Shown here: positions 37,000 to 49,883 of the stretch, in pieces
Position numbering within the stretch: position 1 is the stretch's first letter
Layout: each line of letters starts with the position of its first letter
DNA from: Rotaria sordida
Lineage: Eukaryota; Rotifera; Eurotatoria; Philodinida; Philodinidae
Direction of reading: 5' to 3'
Assembly (NCBI GenBank): GCA_905250125.1
Contig: CAJNOL010000587.1
Coordinates: 56,771 to 120,770, forward strand
DNA length: 64,000 nucleotides
The notes under the pieces: model-generated
Database searches by the model: none
Told to the model about the DNA's origin: nothing
The model's input: only the letters and a program-made list of their open reading frames with translations
Made by a program: the position numbers and the translations under genes

Positions 37000-37289
37000 A
37001 TGATGATCAAAGTGAAAACATTAACTGGCAAAGAAATTGAAGTTGATATTGATGGAACAGATAAAATCGAACGAATTAAAGAACGTGTTGAAGAAAAAGA
37101 AGGTAGCAAAATAGTTTTTCCAGTTTAGAGAACTGATTTTGATTTTCTTGTTAAATAGGAATTCCTCCACCTCAACAACGTCTCATATTCGGTGGTAAAC
37201 AAATGTTGGATGATAAAACTGTCAATGAATATAATGTTACTGCTGGCAGTGTTCTTCATTTAGTTTTAGCTTTACGTGGAGGATTTTAA
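37000..37289 (+). CDS. NEDD8: NEDD8 ubiquitin-like modifier
   Basis: Exons 37000-37102 and 37159-37289 (intron 56 bp, phase 1) encode 77 residues. The sequence is near-identical to metazoan NEDD8: [13 protein letters not shown], then [12 protein letters not shown], and L-V-L-A-L-R-G-G at the end. Ala at position 72 (Arg in ubiquitin) marks it as NEDD8. NEDD8 is conjugated to cullins and activates cullin-RING ligases, including the SCF complexes that use F-box proteins like the two in this window. The precursor tail after Gly-Gly is a single Phe, shorter than the five-residue vertebrate tail. Two ATG codons are adjacent; the first gives the canonical length. AATAAA occurs at 37345. Confidence 0.97.
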
Positions 37290-37344
37290 TATTAAAAAAA
37301 AAAAAGAAAATCTCATCTTTTTGTTCTTTTGTAATATTTAATTC

Positions 37345-37451
37345 AATAAACAAGAAAAATATTTTAACTTTTTTTTAGATAAAAAAAAATCATGAGTATG
37401 ATTAAAAACAAAATAATTGATTTTATAAATTATTTTATTGTATTTATTCAG
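37345..37451 (+). promoter_or_regulatory. poly(A) signal followed by a splice-acceptor-like site
   Basis: AATAAA (37345-37350) lies 56 bp past the NEDD8 stop. About 100 bp later TTTATTTATTCAG-type sequence (acceptor ending at 37451) precedes the leader of the PH-SH2 gene. No donor upstream in the same transcript is needed if this is a spliced-leader site, and bdelloid rotifers are known to trans-splice. The pairing is what an intercistronic region of an operon would look like. Confidence 0.35.
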
Positions 37452-37507
37452 TTTCAAAAAGCAAAACATTAAAAAAAAATTTAACTACAAAAAACTATGT
37501 CAATTCA

Positions 37508-40500
37508 ATGATTGATTATACTTCATACAAATATTTGGATATACAAAAAAAATGGATTATTTGCGAAGGATATTTACATTATCGTTATGATCAAATTAAA
37601 TTATTAAATCTTTCACGATGTATTAAAAAAATAAGATTTATTATTTTAACAAAAAAACCAGTTTATTAGAAAACATTTTTTTTCATTTTTCTAGTTGCAA
37701 ATTATTATGTTGTTTTAGCAAAAATTCCAATTGAAGATGATAAACCAATTTTTGTAATGTATTTATATGGAAATCAAAAACAAAAACCATTCAAATTTTT
37801 TCAATTAGATGAATATGAAAGGTAAATAGTTCGAAAGAACAATTCGATCAAGATTTTGTTAATCAACAGATCTACACGTATTATGTTTTTGATGGCAGAG
37901 AGGAATATATCACGAAGATGAATAATAACATTAAAATATCTCGTTTGTTAAATTATAATTCACAATATATAATTAATTGATTGACTACAGATTGCATTTT
38001 CACGAAACCTGGAAAATGTTTATTACATTTCTTAACTTTAGATAAAGAAGATATGAATGTAGACATGATAACATGTGTGCAAATAGTCTTTACGTAACAT
38101 GTTTATTCAATATTTGCCCACTTACAGGTCATTAAAGAATAGTGACGTAAATAATTGGAGGGAGAAGCTGAGCTTCTCACCGATTGAAGCTCCTTCGCCG
38201 AATAGAGTCCACCATCTGAGTCTCCCCCTTATTGTTCTCAAAGAAAAAAACTTTTTCATCTGTTTTGAATAGTATATAATTTATTTTGATAGTACGTTCG
38301 TAAACGAAATGATGTAACAGAAAAGGGGAAGGATATCTTTATAAAAAAGTCTATACTTTTCGTGAGATTCAAGAAAACGATGCAAATATTAATTTCTATA
38401 TTTCTTCGTTAAACACATGTTGAAATGAACATTTTTGTAAATATCAGTCGATAGAAACATGCCTCTTCTTTCGAACAGTTTATTGTAACATATTCCTAAA
38501 TGAAATGAAACGAGAAAAAAAAAGAAATATTGCTGTAATAATTTTTCAATTTTTATATAAACTTGTCAAAAACATCTTGTTCGACGACCATGAACTCGTT
38601 GCTTGTGAGTGTATTTTTAAACGATCTTGTAAAAAAGTTGTAATTTTCACTTTCATGAACTCGTTAAAAGCATTCTCTACCTGAGGGAGAAAAGGGCAAC
38701 TTCAGTAATTTGGAGAAGAAATAAAGTACACGTGAAGTACAATAACTTTCTTCACTCGACGCATGAGTCATGATTTCAGTCAACCATTCGTTCTCAACAC
38801 CTGAGCGTCATTTCAAATTGGGAAAAAACATACTGAGATCGTGGGAATGTAACAAGTGCACGTCTAAAATCTGTTCTTCAAATTTCGACAGCATTCGGGA
38901 AATATAAATATGTGGAAAACGATAATTAACAGCTGATATTTTCCTTATATAGGGATGCATGATTTCATCTTAAAGCGACCATTCATATGTGAGCTGATAA
39001 ATGCATACATGGATCATTTCAGGAAAAATAGGATGTAATAACCTTTCATTTGACTTTGATTCTTCATAAAGGTTCTTTTTCTGAATGAATTCTTTTAATT
39101 AAAAAGTAATTAGCGAATATCTCTCTGATCATACGAGAAAAAAATTCGAGAACTTCAAAATAAACTCTATGACACGAACCGCATCTATGGTGAAATCATC
39201 AGTTAGATTGGACTCCAAAAAACTTCTTCTTAAAAATCGATTTTCTAGAGATTCTATCAAGTTTCGAAATAAGAATTTTTCTCACAACCTTTTCGTCTGT
39301 ATATTCATGCTCCGTCACGTCGCTAACGCTAGTTTTTTCACTGATAAGTTCTCTGAACAAACGTTTTTAGTGCTGATTTTTTCAGAGTATCTTGAGTAGC
39401 ATAACATATATGTAACACTTAAAAATTAGTTCTAGAATATTTCATTATTTCGAGATACATGTGTTTTAATTTTGCGTTGTCACATCCCTAACGAATGATT
39501 TGGCTTACCGTCTTGTATGACTTAGATTTGTCCATGACTAAGTCTCAAACGTTCAGAAAAAATGTTGATTTGGTTATATCGACCAAATAAGAGAAATGAT
39601 AAATAATTTTTCATTTATATTTAACATTAGTAATGTGTCAAGAGCATAGTAGAAGAGCATTAATATTAGAATCTGTTTCAATTAGGAAAAAAAATCTAGA
39701 AATTATATGTTTCTATTTTTCTCTAACTGATTCATTTAAAAATTTGATTTAAAACCCACACCCTTATTTTAATTTTATTGTATAAGTCACGCAACAACAA
39801 ACTTGACAGAAATATCCAATGTAAAATTTTAGAATATCGAATATCTATTGATTATTTTTTTTAAATAAAAACGAACTTATTAAAAAATATACAGATACAA
39901 AGAGAACAAATTTTAATGTTGATAATTGTATCGTATGGGATCATGTACTAACATATGCGGAGCTCGTGCAGCTAGCTGTGCAGAATTTACCGCTAAAACG
40001 AAAAATTTCCCTACTCTCAGAACAGAGGAAAAGCTGGATTCTCTGTTTCGGTTGCATATTCGAAGGAAACGAAACAGAAATCGATTTATTTAACATAAAA
40101 AAAACCGATCAATTAATAAAAGTAGTTTTCATTCCAAAAAAAGTAACGAATTATATAATTAAATAAACGAACGAGTTGTTACGATACTTTCTATTAATAC
40201 ATAAATCATAGAAGTTATGCACAAACCTTATGTTCTTATTGTTACAAGAAATATATTTCTTTATTCGAATTTCCACATGAAAAAATTTCCTTACAGTTAA
40301 ATAATTTATCAAAGCTTCTCCAAACTTGAAACATTTCTGCGTTGACATATACAAGTAGATTCTGTAAGTCTGCGTGAGAGATTCGACCACCCGACAAAAT
40401 TCGATGGGAATCCAACATAAATCTTGAGATTGTGGTCGGGTGGAGAACAAGACATCTACATTCTGTCTTTACGCTAGAAAAGAATTATGAATATATGTTT

Positions 40501-43500
40501 AACAAAAGCATAACATTCTCGATCTCTCTAATGACTTATAAGTGGGCGAAAAATGGAACAGACATACTATATACATACTTTTTTATACATAAGCTATTTG
40601 CAGAATCAGGAATGTTGGAAATTAAAAAAATTATTAAATTGCTAATATTTTTGAGCTAGTCTCATTATACATTATATCAATGAAAAGAAAATAGAGTATT
40701 TGAAATCAAACAGAGAACATTGAAAACTTTTTTAAAATTTCGCAAAGAAAAATCATAGAAAAGTTTTTGTAAGACCAAGAGCAATAAAAGAAATACCGAT
40801 AGAGCTTTTCATATTATAAGCAAGATCAATTAACAGATAAATATTCGTTGAAGATAGATTAAAAAAAACAAAAGTAGAAAAATTTTTTTTCTTTTTGATC
40901 ACGAGTAGCCTATCCATCAAGATATTATTTATTGTTTTCAAAAGAACAGTTATTATAAACAACTCATTTGTTTTGTCAGCAAAACAGATAAAGATGTAAT
41001 ACAGTCTTATCTATGGCTGATGATTAGACTGACGTAGATGTTTTTCTCTTTTGCAACATCTTGTATTGTATTCAGAATAGTTATTTTTCCTAGCACATTG
41101 AATAAAATATACTAAAATTGATATGAATAACTGAATTTCATGAAAAGATTATTTATTATAATTGGTGTGAAGTTAAATAATTTTCTTTTTCAAATAGAAT
41201 ATCTGATCAATGTTCAAAACCAATAGAATCTAAATATGTTTTATTCGAATTAATTGGAAAAGATAAAAGTGATATTGAAGTTTTTGGTGCTAATAATTCT
41301 GATGAACGAGACGTAAGAAAAAACAAATTTTTCATTTGATTTTTATTTAATTTTTCCTAATTTAGAAATGGATTAAATATATTCATCAAATATTAAATCG
41401 GACAAATCACAATTTTATTTCGAATGAGTAAGTAAAAAAAAGGCAAGAAAATTTTTTTTAACATTTGTGTTCGGTCAGTTTACTCATGGTTCGTCCAGAT
41501 CTAAAACAAAGTTGGACAGAAGGTTCACATAAAATAGGTACTTTAGATAAGAAATTGAATTGAAAAAAAAACGATTCGCTCTGCTCATTTTTTTTTTGAT
41601 TTTTCAATTTTATTGATTAGACTGAACAGAAGTTATTTTTCTTTGTTGTACTATGTTTTCTTGGTTTTTTTTTTGTAGACCATATTAATGGCGATGTAAC
41701 TTCTATTTATGAACCATTTATGCCAAGTAAATTAAATCTACATTTATTTGTCTTTTTTAAATTAATTTTTTAATTACAGAGTAAGTTAAATATATTTGTT
41801 CAATAATTAATTCAAATAAATTAAATTCAGTTCAACTCAACGGATAATCAATAATGAATATCATACACAAGAAGGTAATGCATTAAATAAAGGAAAATCT
41901 AACAATTTATTTCCTTAAATATTCAATATGTAATTCAAATAGATAACATTTGAAGAGTGTATAGGTTTATGAGATAGAACAGATAACATTTCTATTTATC
42001 TTTCCGTATATAACTACATAGTATATTTTTGTTACGATTAACTCGTAATCATTATTATCATTTTCCGAATTCTTCTTTGCATTCGTTTCAATGTCGAAGA
42101 TGTCTTATTTGATTTAATTGTCTAAGCCAGTCGTAAACTTTTAATCAACAGTTGATTCATTTGATACTGTATCGCTTCAGTTGACTCTCAGTGAAATAAA
42201 TAAGAACATAGAACGATTATATGCACCTTGTCTCTTGCTTGTTCTGTTGAGGGATAGGACAGAAAAAAAAAATTTAGTGCCTTCCTGTCTCTTAGGACAA
42301 GCACGCGGGGAAAAAGCGAAAATTCCATGCTTTACTAATAAAGTCTGACGAAGTATTTGAGCTTTATTGCCAAGGAGATTTATTTAAAGATGAGCTCAAA
42401 CTAATATGTTCGTGATATACGTTGATAGTAGACTTGAAATAGCTTTGAAGTACGGAATTTTTGCCCTTTCCCCTTGAGAACAGGATCATTCTATCCTATG
42501 CTCAACTCTAGTACCAAGTTATACCGTACGTTGAATATTCATTCCTATAAATCATGTTCTTTAATCTCGGACATGATTAAAATCTACAACACAATCTACA
42601 AAGAAGTATAAATTCTCCGTGACAATGATTTTTCGGTCGACGAATTAATTAGCAATCTACTAGTCAAGTCAATCGAACTAATAAATCGATTTCATCTATG
42701 AATCATAGTCTCATTTCATATATACATATACATGTTACGCCATTTTCTCTACAAAAATATATTTTATTTGAATTTAGAACGACATTCAAGTTTGTCTGAA
42801 TCAAATAGTACGTCTATTTTACGTCATCGTCCTCCACCTCCAATACCAGACGAAAGATATTTGAAATTAAATGAAAATAATCAAAGAGAAATTCAACGAT
42901 GCCATCGTTCTGCGAGTTCTCCAACGGCAGATAATATTTATCTTTCAGTAACAAAAAGTTCCCAATGTTTTATTAAAGGATATTATGAAACAAATACTAA
43001 ATCTCAGTCAAATCTTGAAATAGAGACAGAAAAAGATAATTCAACATCATTAGAAGATAAAGTAAAAGAAAAATTTTATCAAAAAATTTTTATTTTTATT
43101 TTTTTATTTAGTCATTTACATGGGCTGATATTTTTTATGCAAATGAACGCAATGATCATGCCAAGTAAATATCTTTTCAAAATAAAAAATTTATTTTTTC
43201 ATTTAATATTTTTTCTTAAACAAAAAAAATCAATCAAGTATTCTGAATACAATTTGTCAAATTGGAGCTTTTCTTGTTCGACCTCATTCCATAAAAAGTA
43301 ATTCAAATCATCATGATCATGTATGTCATATATCTTTAAAATTAAATGCGAAAAAACAAAAAAAAAGATTTTTTTGTTTTTCAGACATTAAGTATTTATG
43401 CATATGGAGAAATAATTAAATATAAAATTTTAATTTTATCGGTAATTTCTCAAAAAAATTTTTTTTAAAATATAAAATAGACTTATTTTCAAATATTTAG

Positions 43501-43680
43501 AATGGTAAATATAGTTTAGTAACTAATAATAGTCAACCATGTTTTTTTACAATTCCTGATCTTTGTCAATATTATACAAATCATGAATTACCACGTTCAA
43601 CATTACGAGTCAATTCAATAAAAGAAACTGTTGAAAATATTTATCTTGAACGGCCATATACTTATTATGCATATCATTAG
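37508..43680 (+). CDS. PH-SH2 adaptor protein, copy A
   Basis: Thirteen exons join in frame to 407 residues: 37508-37619, 37695-37821, 41198-41312, 41366-41427, 41479-41537, 41679-41726, 41780 (1 nt), 41831-41874, 42778-43061, 43112-43164, 43239-43320, 43385-43441, 43501-43680. Residues about 5-128 form a PH-like domain ending in the usual Trp-containing helix (D-K-W-I-K-Y-I-H). A linker follows with R-P-P-P-P-I-P and candidate phosphotyrosine sites (R-Y-L-K-L, I-Y-L-S-V). An SH2 domain closes the protein (285-407) with W-A-D-I-F-Y-A and G-A-F-L-V-R-P; Arg316 is the phosphotyrosine-binding Arg. PH then Pro-rich then SH2 is the layout of SH3BP2- and STAP-type signalling adaptors. The N-terminus is uncertain: 37508 is the first ATG in the PH frame, and a 4-codon upstream ORF overlaps it. 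Intron 2 (3376 bp) holds repeats. Confidence 0.8.
38040..40650. repeat. inverted repeat copies in intron 2 of PH-SH2 copy A
   Basis: Near 38090-38150 the + strand reads GCAAATAG then GCCCACTTACAGGTCATT. Near 40520-40610 the opposite strand reads GCAAATAGC then CGCCCACTTATAAGTCATT. The two partial copies face each other across about 2.5 kb and belong to the same family as repeats in the G3BP intron. A separate hairpin GACCACCCGAC/GTCGGGTGG sits at 40385-40443. Open frames at 39169-39399 and 39966-40166 have no family content. Confidence 0.45.
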
Positions 43681-44756
43681 AACAAATTATAAATTTAAAA
43701 GACATTGAAAAAAAAAGATTTGTCTCGTTATTTTTTTTTTCTATTCTTTATATTTTAATTAAATGAAGGTAAATTAATTGTAGTAATAATATTAAGAAAT
43801 AATGAAGTATATTTGAACTATAAATCATTTTAGATAAAGAATGGCTGGTTCTAGAATATAATTTTTTTTTTGTGCTTTCAACCAAATATATCTGTGAAAA
43901 GCAAGAGAATAAACGAAATTACGAAATGTTGTAATAGCAATTAATTTGTAATTTTGACAGCAGTTTTTCTTTTATTCTAATTCGTTATTAAGGTGATGTG
44001 AAATATTTAAAGAAGTGATTTTTTCCAAATGAAAATAAACTTTTTTTTTTTTAAAAGAGAAATTCTTTCTGAATAATCCTAATTATTCTTTTAGTTTATT
44101 TATTTGGCTCAGAACTTCATAACGATATCCTCTTGTATAGCTCAATTGTTTTTATTCATGAAATCATACTTAATTTATTTAATGTTTAATAGATGCTTTG
44201 TTTTTTTCTAGAGGATAAGTACATTGGCGACAGTCTCAATACTTTTCTAACATTCTTTGAGATTTGAGTACATGATAGTATTGTTGTTCTTCTGTGAATA
44301 AGATGATGGAGTATCGAAAAGTACATTTACTTCTTTATGGTTTTCTCTTCCTCCAAAGACATTCTTAAAATGTTCGAAAAATAATCGAAACTAAAGATTA
44401 TAGTCAAGTATTCTATGGTTTTTAACGCATTATCTTATAACTCATATTAATCAGAACTTAATTCTAGAAAGATGATCCAAAAAAGTATTAGTCATCGATC
44501 TGATTAATCAAAAGAAACGAGTATTGAAAAACGTTTCTTTTTAGATGTGATAAGAATAAATTCTCGAATAGTTTTCGCTAGACTGGGATTGGAAAGAGAA
44601 AGATAATGTGTTTCTTTTAAATTTTTGCACATCCTATGATAATATTTATTTGATTTTTCTAGATAACATAGTGTTATTCAATTTCAATGAGTATAAAAAT
44701 AAAAATATGTATCAAACAAATAAAAAAACTAGTTTAATTCAGATGATAAAAATAAA
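43681..44756. other. spacer between the two PH-SH2 genes
   Basis: 1076 bp with no coding content seen. Immediately before copy B, TTTAATTCAG (ending 44742) resembles a splice or trans-splice acceptor, followed by a 5-codon upstream ORF ending in ATGA at the main start. Confidence 0.4.
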
Positions 44757-47700
44757 ATGAGATTGTGGAAATTAAATTTTCGAAAAATTTTTCGTAAATC
44801 AAAATCTCCGATTGAATATACATCATATAAATATGAAAATATTCAATCGGAATGGATTATTCACCAAAGTCATTTAAAGTATTTATATAATACGAAAATT
44901 TTTGGTGATTCACAATGTATGTTTTTTTAATTGTCTTTTTTTTTTTAAACAAATAAAAATTTTTTATTTTAGTTGAAACTTATCTTGTTGTATTAACTCG
45001 AATACCAATTGAAAATTTCGAGTATAAAATTGGACTATATTTATATTCTAATGAAAATAAATCTCCATCATATTTTTTTGAAATAGATCAAACAACACAG
45101 TAACGATAAAACAAAAATAAATTTTTTTTATTCAATGAATTATTTTTATTTGTATTAGAATTTATGATCAATGTAATAGAATTATAGAATCAACATCGAA
45201 ATATTTTTTATTTGAATTAAAATTTATTAATAACGAAGATAAAACTGAAATATTTGGTGCAAAAGATATTTTTCAACAACAAGTAAATTTAAAAAGAAGT
45301 TTTATTTTGTTTCCTAGAATTTGTTGTAGACATGGATACAAACATTAAAGAATGTTTTTTTCAAAATCTAAATCAGAAATATTACCAGCATGTTCTTTAT
45401 AGTAAATTTAATGAAATTTTTTTGTTTCTTTATTCTATTCTATTATTTTGTCAGTTTATTACCAATATCTAGTGAAAATGGTAATGAAATAATGAATTGT
45501 TTGAATTCGATTATTAGAAAAAGGAAGAAATTCTCTTTTTCTTTTTGCTCCATTTGATTTCTCATTGTATTGCTAAATTTATCTTATGTCATTTGATTAA
45601 AATCTTATTTAAATATTTTCTTTTCAAAGATGCCGGACCTTCTAATCCAACAGTCGATCGTGGTAGGTTGATTTTTTTGTTTTCATATATAAAAAAAAAT
45701 AGACATTATACTTTATAGATTCGTAAGTCAAATAATAAGGATAATGTTTATCAAAAATGGAAGAAAAAACAAATTATTTTAGTTCTTGTCATGATTACAC
45801 AAAAAGAAATGTTCGTTATAACCATCGTATGTGTTTTTTTTTGTATGGATGTTTTGTTTTTATATTGAATTATATGAAATTTAGAACAATATCTGAGCTG
45901 TTCAATAACTCAGTCTGATTCTGAATTTTCATCTTCAAAAGTAGAACCAATTGAACATGTTCAATCTTCTATTAGTAAAAATGAAGAACATTATTTATCT
46001 TATATTCAATTACAATCAAATGATAATTCAAAATTTTTTCAAGAAAAGGTAAAAAAAAATAAAATGATATTTTCTTAAAATATAAATAAACATTAGAGAC
46101 TTGTATGGAATGATATTTTTTATCGAAATGAATATAATGATTATCAAAGGTAAATAATAGAGAAAAAAAAAGTTTTTTAATTTAAAAATTTGCTATTATT
46201 TTTTTTTACAAGTATTCTAACTAGAACTCACGAATATGGTACTTTTCTTATTCGACCCCAAGCAAAAAAATCAAGTTTCAGTGATCATGATTATGTAAGC
46301 ATTCAAAAGAAACTTTTTTTTTAAATCTGTCACTGAAAAAAGATTTTCATAATTTAAATAGATGTGTGAAGTGCAACTTTTTTGTATCATTATTGGTTTC
46401 GAGTATCTGTGCTATAACTTTCATTCCGAACGAACGATTTTAAAATCGATTTTTTAAATTCTATTCTTGCAATTCGTCACACCCGAACTAAATCTTATGT
46501 TTCTATGCTATGTCGTTGACAATTAGAGACAATGGCATTTTTAAGCGAGACGTATGTAAAAGACGATGCTTGTCTGCGAAAAAAAAGAACTAGAATGAAA
46601 ATGTAACTAGGCCATTTTGTAGCTTGGATAGGACTCTATCGAAACATGTGGTTCACTGATCTATACATCTTTTCCATTCATATACTTCTGTTCTCGGCAT
46701 TCGATAACAGACAATTTTTCTTTTTCTATGTACAATGACATAAAATCATCGCTCTTGCATGCTAGAAGAGACTTGAATAGACAATAAATATACCAAATAA
46801 TAAAGAACTTTTTCATAGAAAAATGTTTACCTTTTCTTAATTCTATATTAGAGAAAAGGGATTGAAGTTAACAAAAAATAGTTTATTTTTATGTGATAAC
46901 TACTGTCGTTTTTTTGAAAGTGTTGTATTATGGTGTACTGTATCAAAACGGATGAACGTTTTTGAAGTCTGTCAAACTGACAGAATTGAGACGATTTCGA
47001 TGCACTCTGATGAGGGTGATGTGTCTGCACTAGTCGCAGAGCCCGAGCTGGTTCAATTTATAAGATAAATTTTTATTAGTAAAATTTATTTTGAAACTGT
47101 TTTCGTCACGATTAATTTGAATTTTTTCTAATACATAATTTGAGTTAGGGTAGAAAAATACTCTCTGCAATCGTTTACAGCTGTAATCGAAAGTCATAAG
47201 CGCGACCGCCGATAAATCGTCGCTATGTCAGCAGTAGTACGAACAAGCGTGCGACATGGGTTCACTCACAATGTAATGTCATTTCAAAACTTGTTTAGTT
47301 TATAACTCACGAACGGTAGTTTTAATTTCATTGAAACTTTTCAACTGAATAAAGCTCAGAACGTTATATTAGCGATAACAATTTCAACTCTCTAGCTTCT
47401 ACTGTTCCAAATAGGCTCAAATTATGCTGTAAAATGTACACTGACGCTTTTTCTGCAGATATTTTTAGTTGAGCGAATTCAAAAATATTCTCTTGAGGTA
47501 TAATTTAACTCAGATGAATTAGATGAACAAATCTGGATGCATTGTGAGCTGTTCTTGACTATTCACTTCTTATACAGAGCTGCAAAAATGATTCGAGCAT
47601 TTTCATCGAATAAAACTAATTTAATCATTGAATTATGCAGAACTTGAACTTTACATCGTGTGTCTTGTTTTATACTCAGTGAAGCGTTGGGAAACTTTTG

Positions 47701-49883
47701 TTGTATAACATAGGCACAATGTTTTGTCAAATACGCTACGCGGAAACTGTCTACGTCTATTTTCATTTTTTCATAGCATTTATATTAAAAAATTACAATT
47801 TTCTCTTATACTGTTGATTAATAATCTATCTTTAATAGAAAAAATTAATGTGCGAGAAGATTTTAATCTATAATAAAAATAAGGTTATCACATTTGTTTT
47901 GCAACTTATGTTTGTGTGAAAACGTGACAAAAGATTATCCATTAAATTTCGCATTTTTTCTCTATAGCAACGATTATAGACGAGTGTTCACAGTTCTAGA
48001 TACGATTCACAAACTGTTTGGAACAGAAAAACTTACTTCTTTCTAGATGATTTGATATGCTCTATAACGTAGATACATCGATAAAAAAAAACAAATTTTT
48101 GACGAAAATTTTGTTAGCATGGAGGACTGGTTTATGAATGCTTAAGAATATTTCTCATGTTCATACTTGAAATTAGTATAATTGATAACCTATGATTCAG
48201 TAAGGTCTGTTTGAAAAAAAAACGATTTATCATCTGAAATTAGTGATGTGCAGGACCAATCGTTTTTAGTTCCAATCATAGTCAGAAATCGCTGGTTTTA
48301 GTTTCGTGCTTAGTAATGCATGTATTAGTGGAAAATGCGATATCATTATCTAACAGTGTGAATGCACTTCAGACATCTTGCGCGACCCATATGATTTCCA
48401 ATGTCGTTCCTCTTGGAAATTCATTACTTTTTTCAATTCACTAATACTTCATCTATTCCGCACGTTGATGTGTTCGGCAATTCTGTTATGTACAGAAAAA
48501 AAGGGATTTATTTTATTATCAAAATTGTAACAGCAAATATTGAAGTGATCATTACTCAATAATTTTCGCATAAACTTATAGAACACACCAGTAGTGAGAA
48601 TAGGACATTTGACACAAGTCTTACATGACTATAAAACATATCATTCCCAATGAGAAAGTGTTGGTCTCAATCCTACCGAGACCGGGACCAGTACCATCTT
48701 ATCGATATCTAGCTAAGATAGTTTCTTTGTAAGTCATATTTTGTACATTTTGAATCCTTTGAATATCATTGCTCCACTATAATAGCTAGAAATTTTTAAA
48801 TTCGTGTGATCATTGCTAACAGCAAATACTGATCATCCAAGAAGTTTAGCCCTTGTTTCTTAGATTGTTTGTGAGAAATAAATGCTTCATTTTCTTCATT
48901 ATAAAATGCCAATAACTTGTGATTCAACACATACGAAGATTTTTTCTTTTTATCGAAATATAGCCCTGATTCTCCTCTATCTACAATATGAAATTGAAGT
49001 ATTAGCTCTTAATAGTTTCTTAAATATAGCTATTTTACGATCGAGCGTTACTTTTGAAGTTTGAGATTCTCTGCTAAAAAAAAATTCAATACTCAGCGGA
49101 AGAATATTATTATCACTTCAAAATTGCACCAGATATCCTAAAACGTCGTTTCATAATTTACATAAAATATGAGGAAGAACTAGAATATGATGTGAGAAAT
49201 TCATTGGAAATGAATACCTACTATTGAAACATACATACAAAGATAATGATGAGATACCAAGGATTGTCCATTCTACCTTATCTTCTATAGTTAATGTCTG
49301 TCGTAATCATGCAAAAATCTAATAATTAAAATGTTGTGAGAAATTGCATCTTTTTTATTTTCCATATATATATATAAGCAAAATCAATAACATATTTGAG
49401 ATTAGCCGACAAAATCTGCATCGTCGTTTTCCGATATCTCTCTATCGTTTGTAAGTTATGCAAAAAAATAAGAACCTCGAAAAAAGTAACGTACAGAATT
49501 TTGTATACTGGACTTCAAAGAGTTAAAATTCTGATATATTTAATATTGATTAGAAAAATAATTTTCAACTAAACATTGATTATATATCTTCTAGACATTA
49601 TGTTTGTATTATAAATTAAATGACATTCGATGTTTTGCAATATATCAATTGCCGATACGAGTAAATCATTTATTTTAATTTTAAATAATAGTAATAATAA
49701 TGATTATTATTTTCTTCATAGAAAAATGAATATAGTTTAGCACACAAAGGTTTAAAAAGTTTTGTCGATATAGTTCATCTTTGTGAATATTATAGAACAA
49801 ATCCATTACCTATGTCTGCAAATAATGTTTGTCTTAAAGAATCTTATAAATATTTTACACATGAATATCATTATATTGTATAA
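44757..49883 (+). CDS. PH-SH2 adaptor protein, copy B (possibly decaying)
   Basis: Tandem paralog of copy A with matching exon order: 44757-44916, 44973-45099, 45159-45282, 45330-45401, 45455-45480, 45630-45662, 45719-45722 (4 nt), 45783-45826, 45885-46048, 46097-46149, 46213-46294, last exon 49722-49883. Several exon lengths are identical to copy A (127, 44, 53, 82 nt). The PH domain contains Y-T-S-Y-K-Y and E-W-I-I; the SH2 contains V-W-N-D-I-F-Y-R and Y-G-T-F-L-I-R-P, so the binding Arg is kept. Two defects are visible. A 7-T run at 45355-45361 shifts the frame; six T restore it and agree with the phase of every downstream exon. The exon matching 43385-43441 was not found in the 3.4-kb intron 46295-49721, although ATGTGTGAAGTGC after an acceptor at 46363 may be its interrupted start. 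It may be a dying copy or an assembly error plus a missed exon. Confidence 0.6.

Noticed and set aside
48243-48700. hAT-like end TAGTGATGTGCAGGACC
   Set aside because: No matching inverted end found within a plausible distance.
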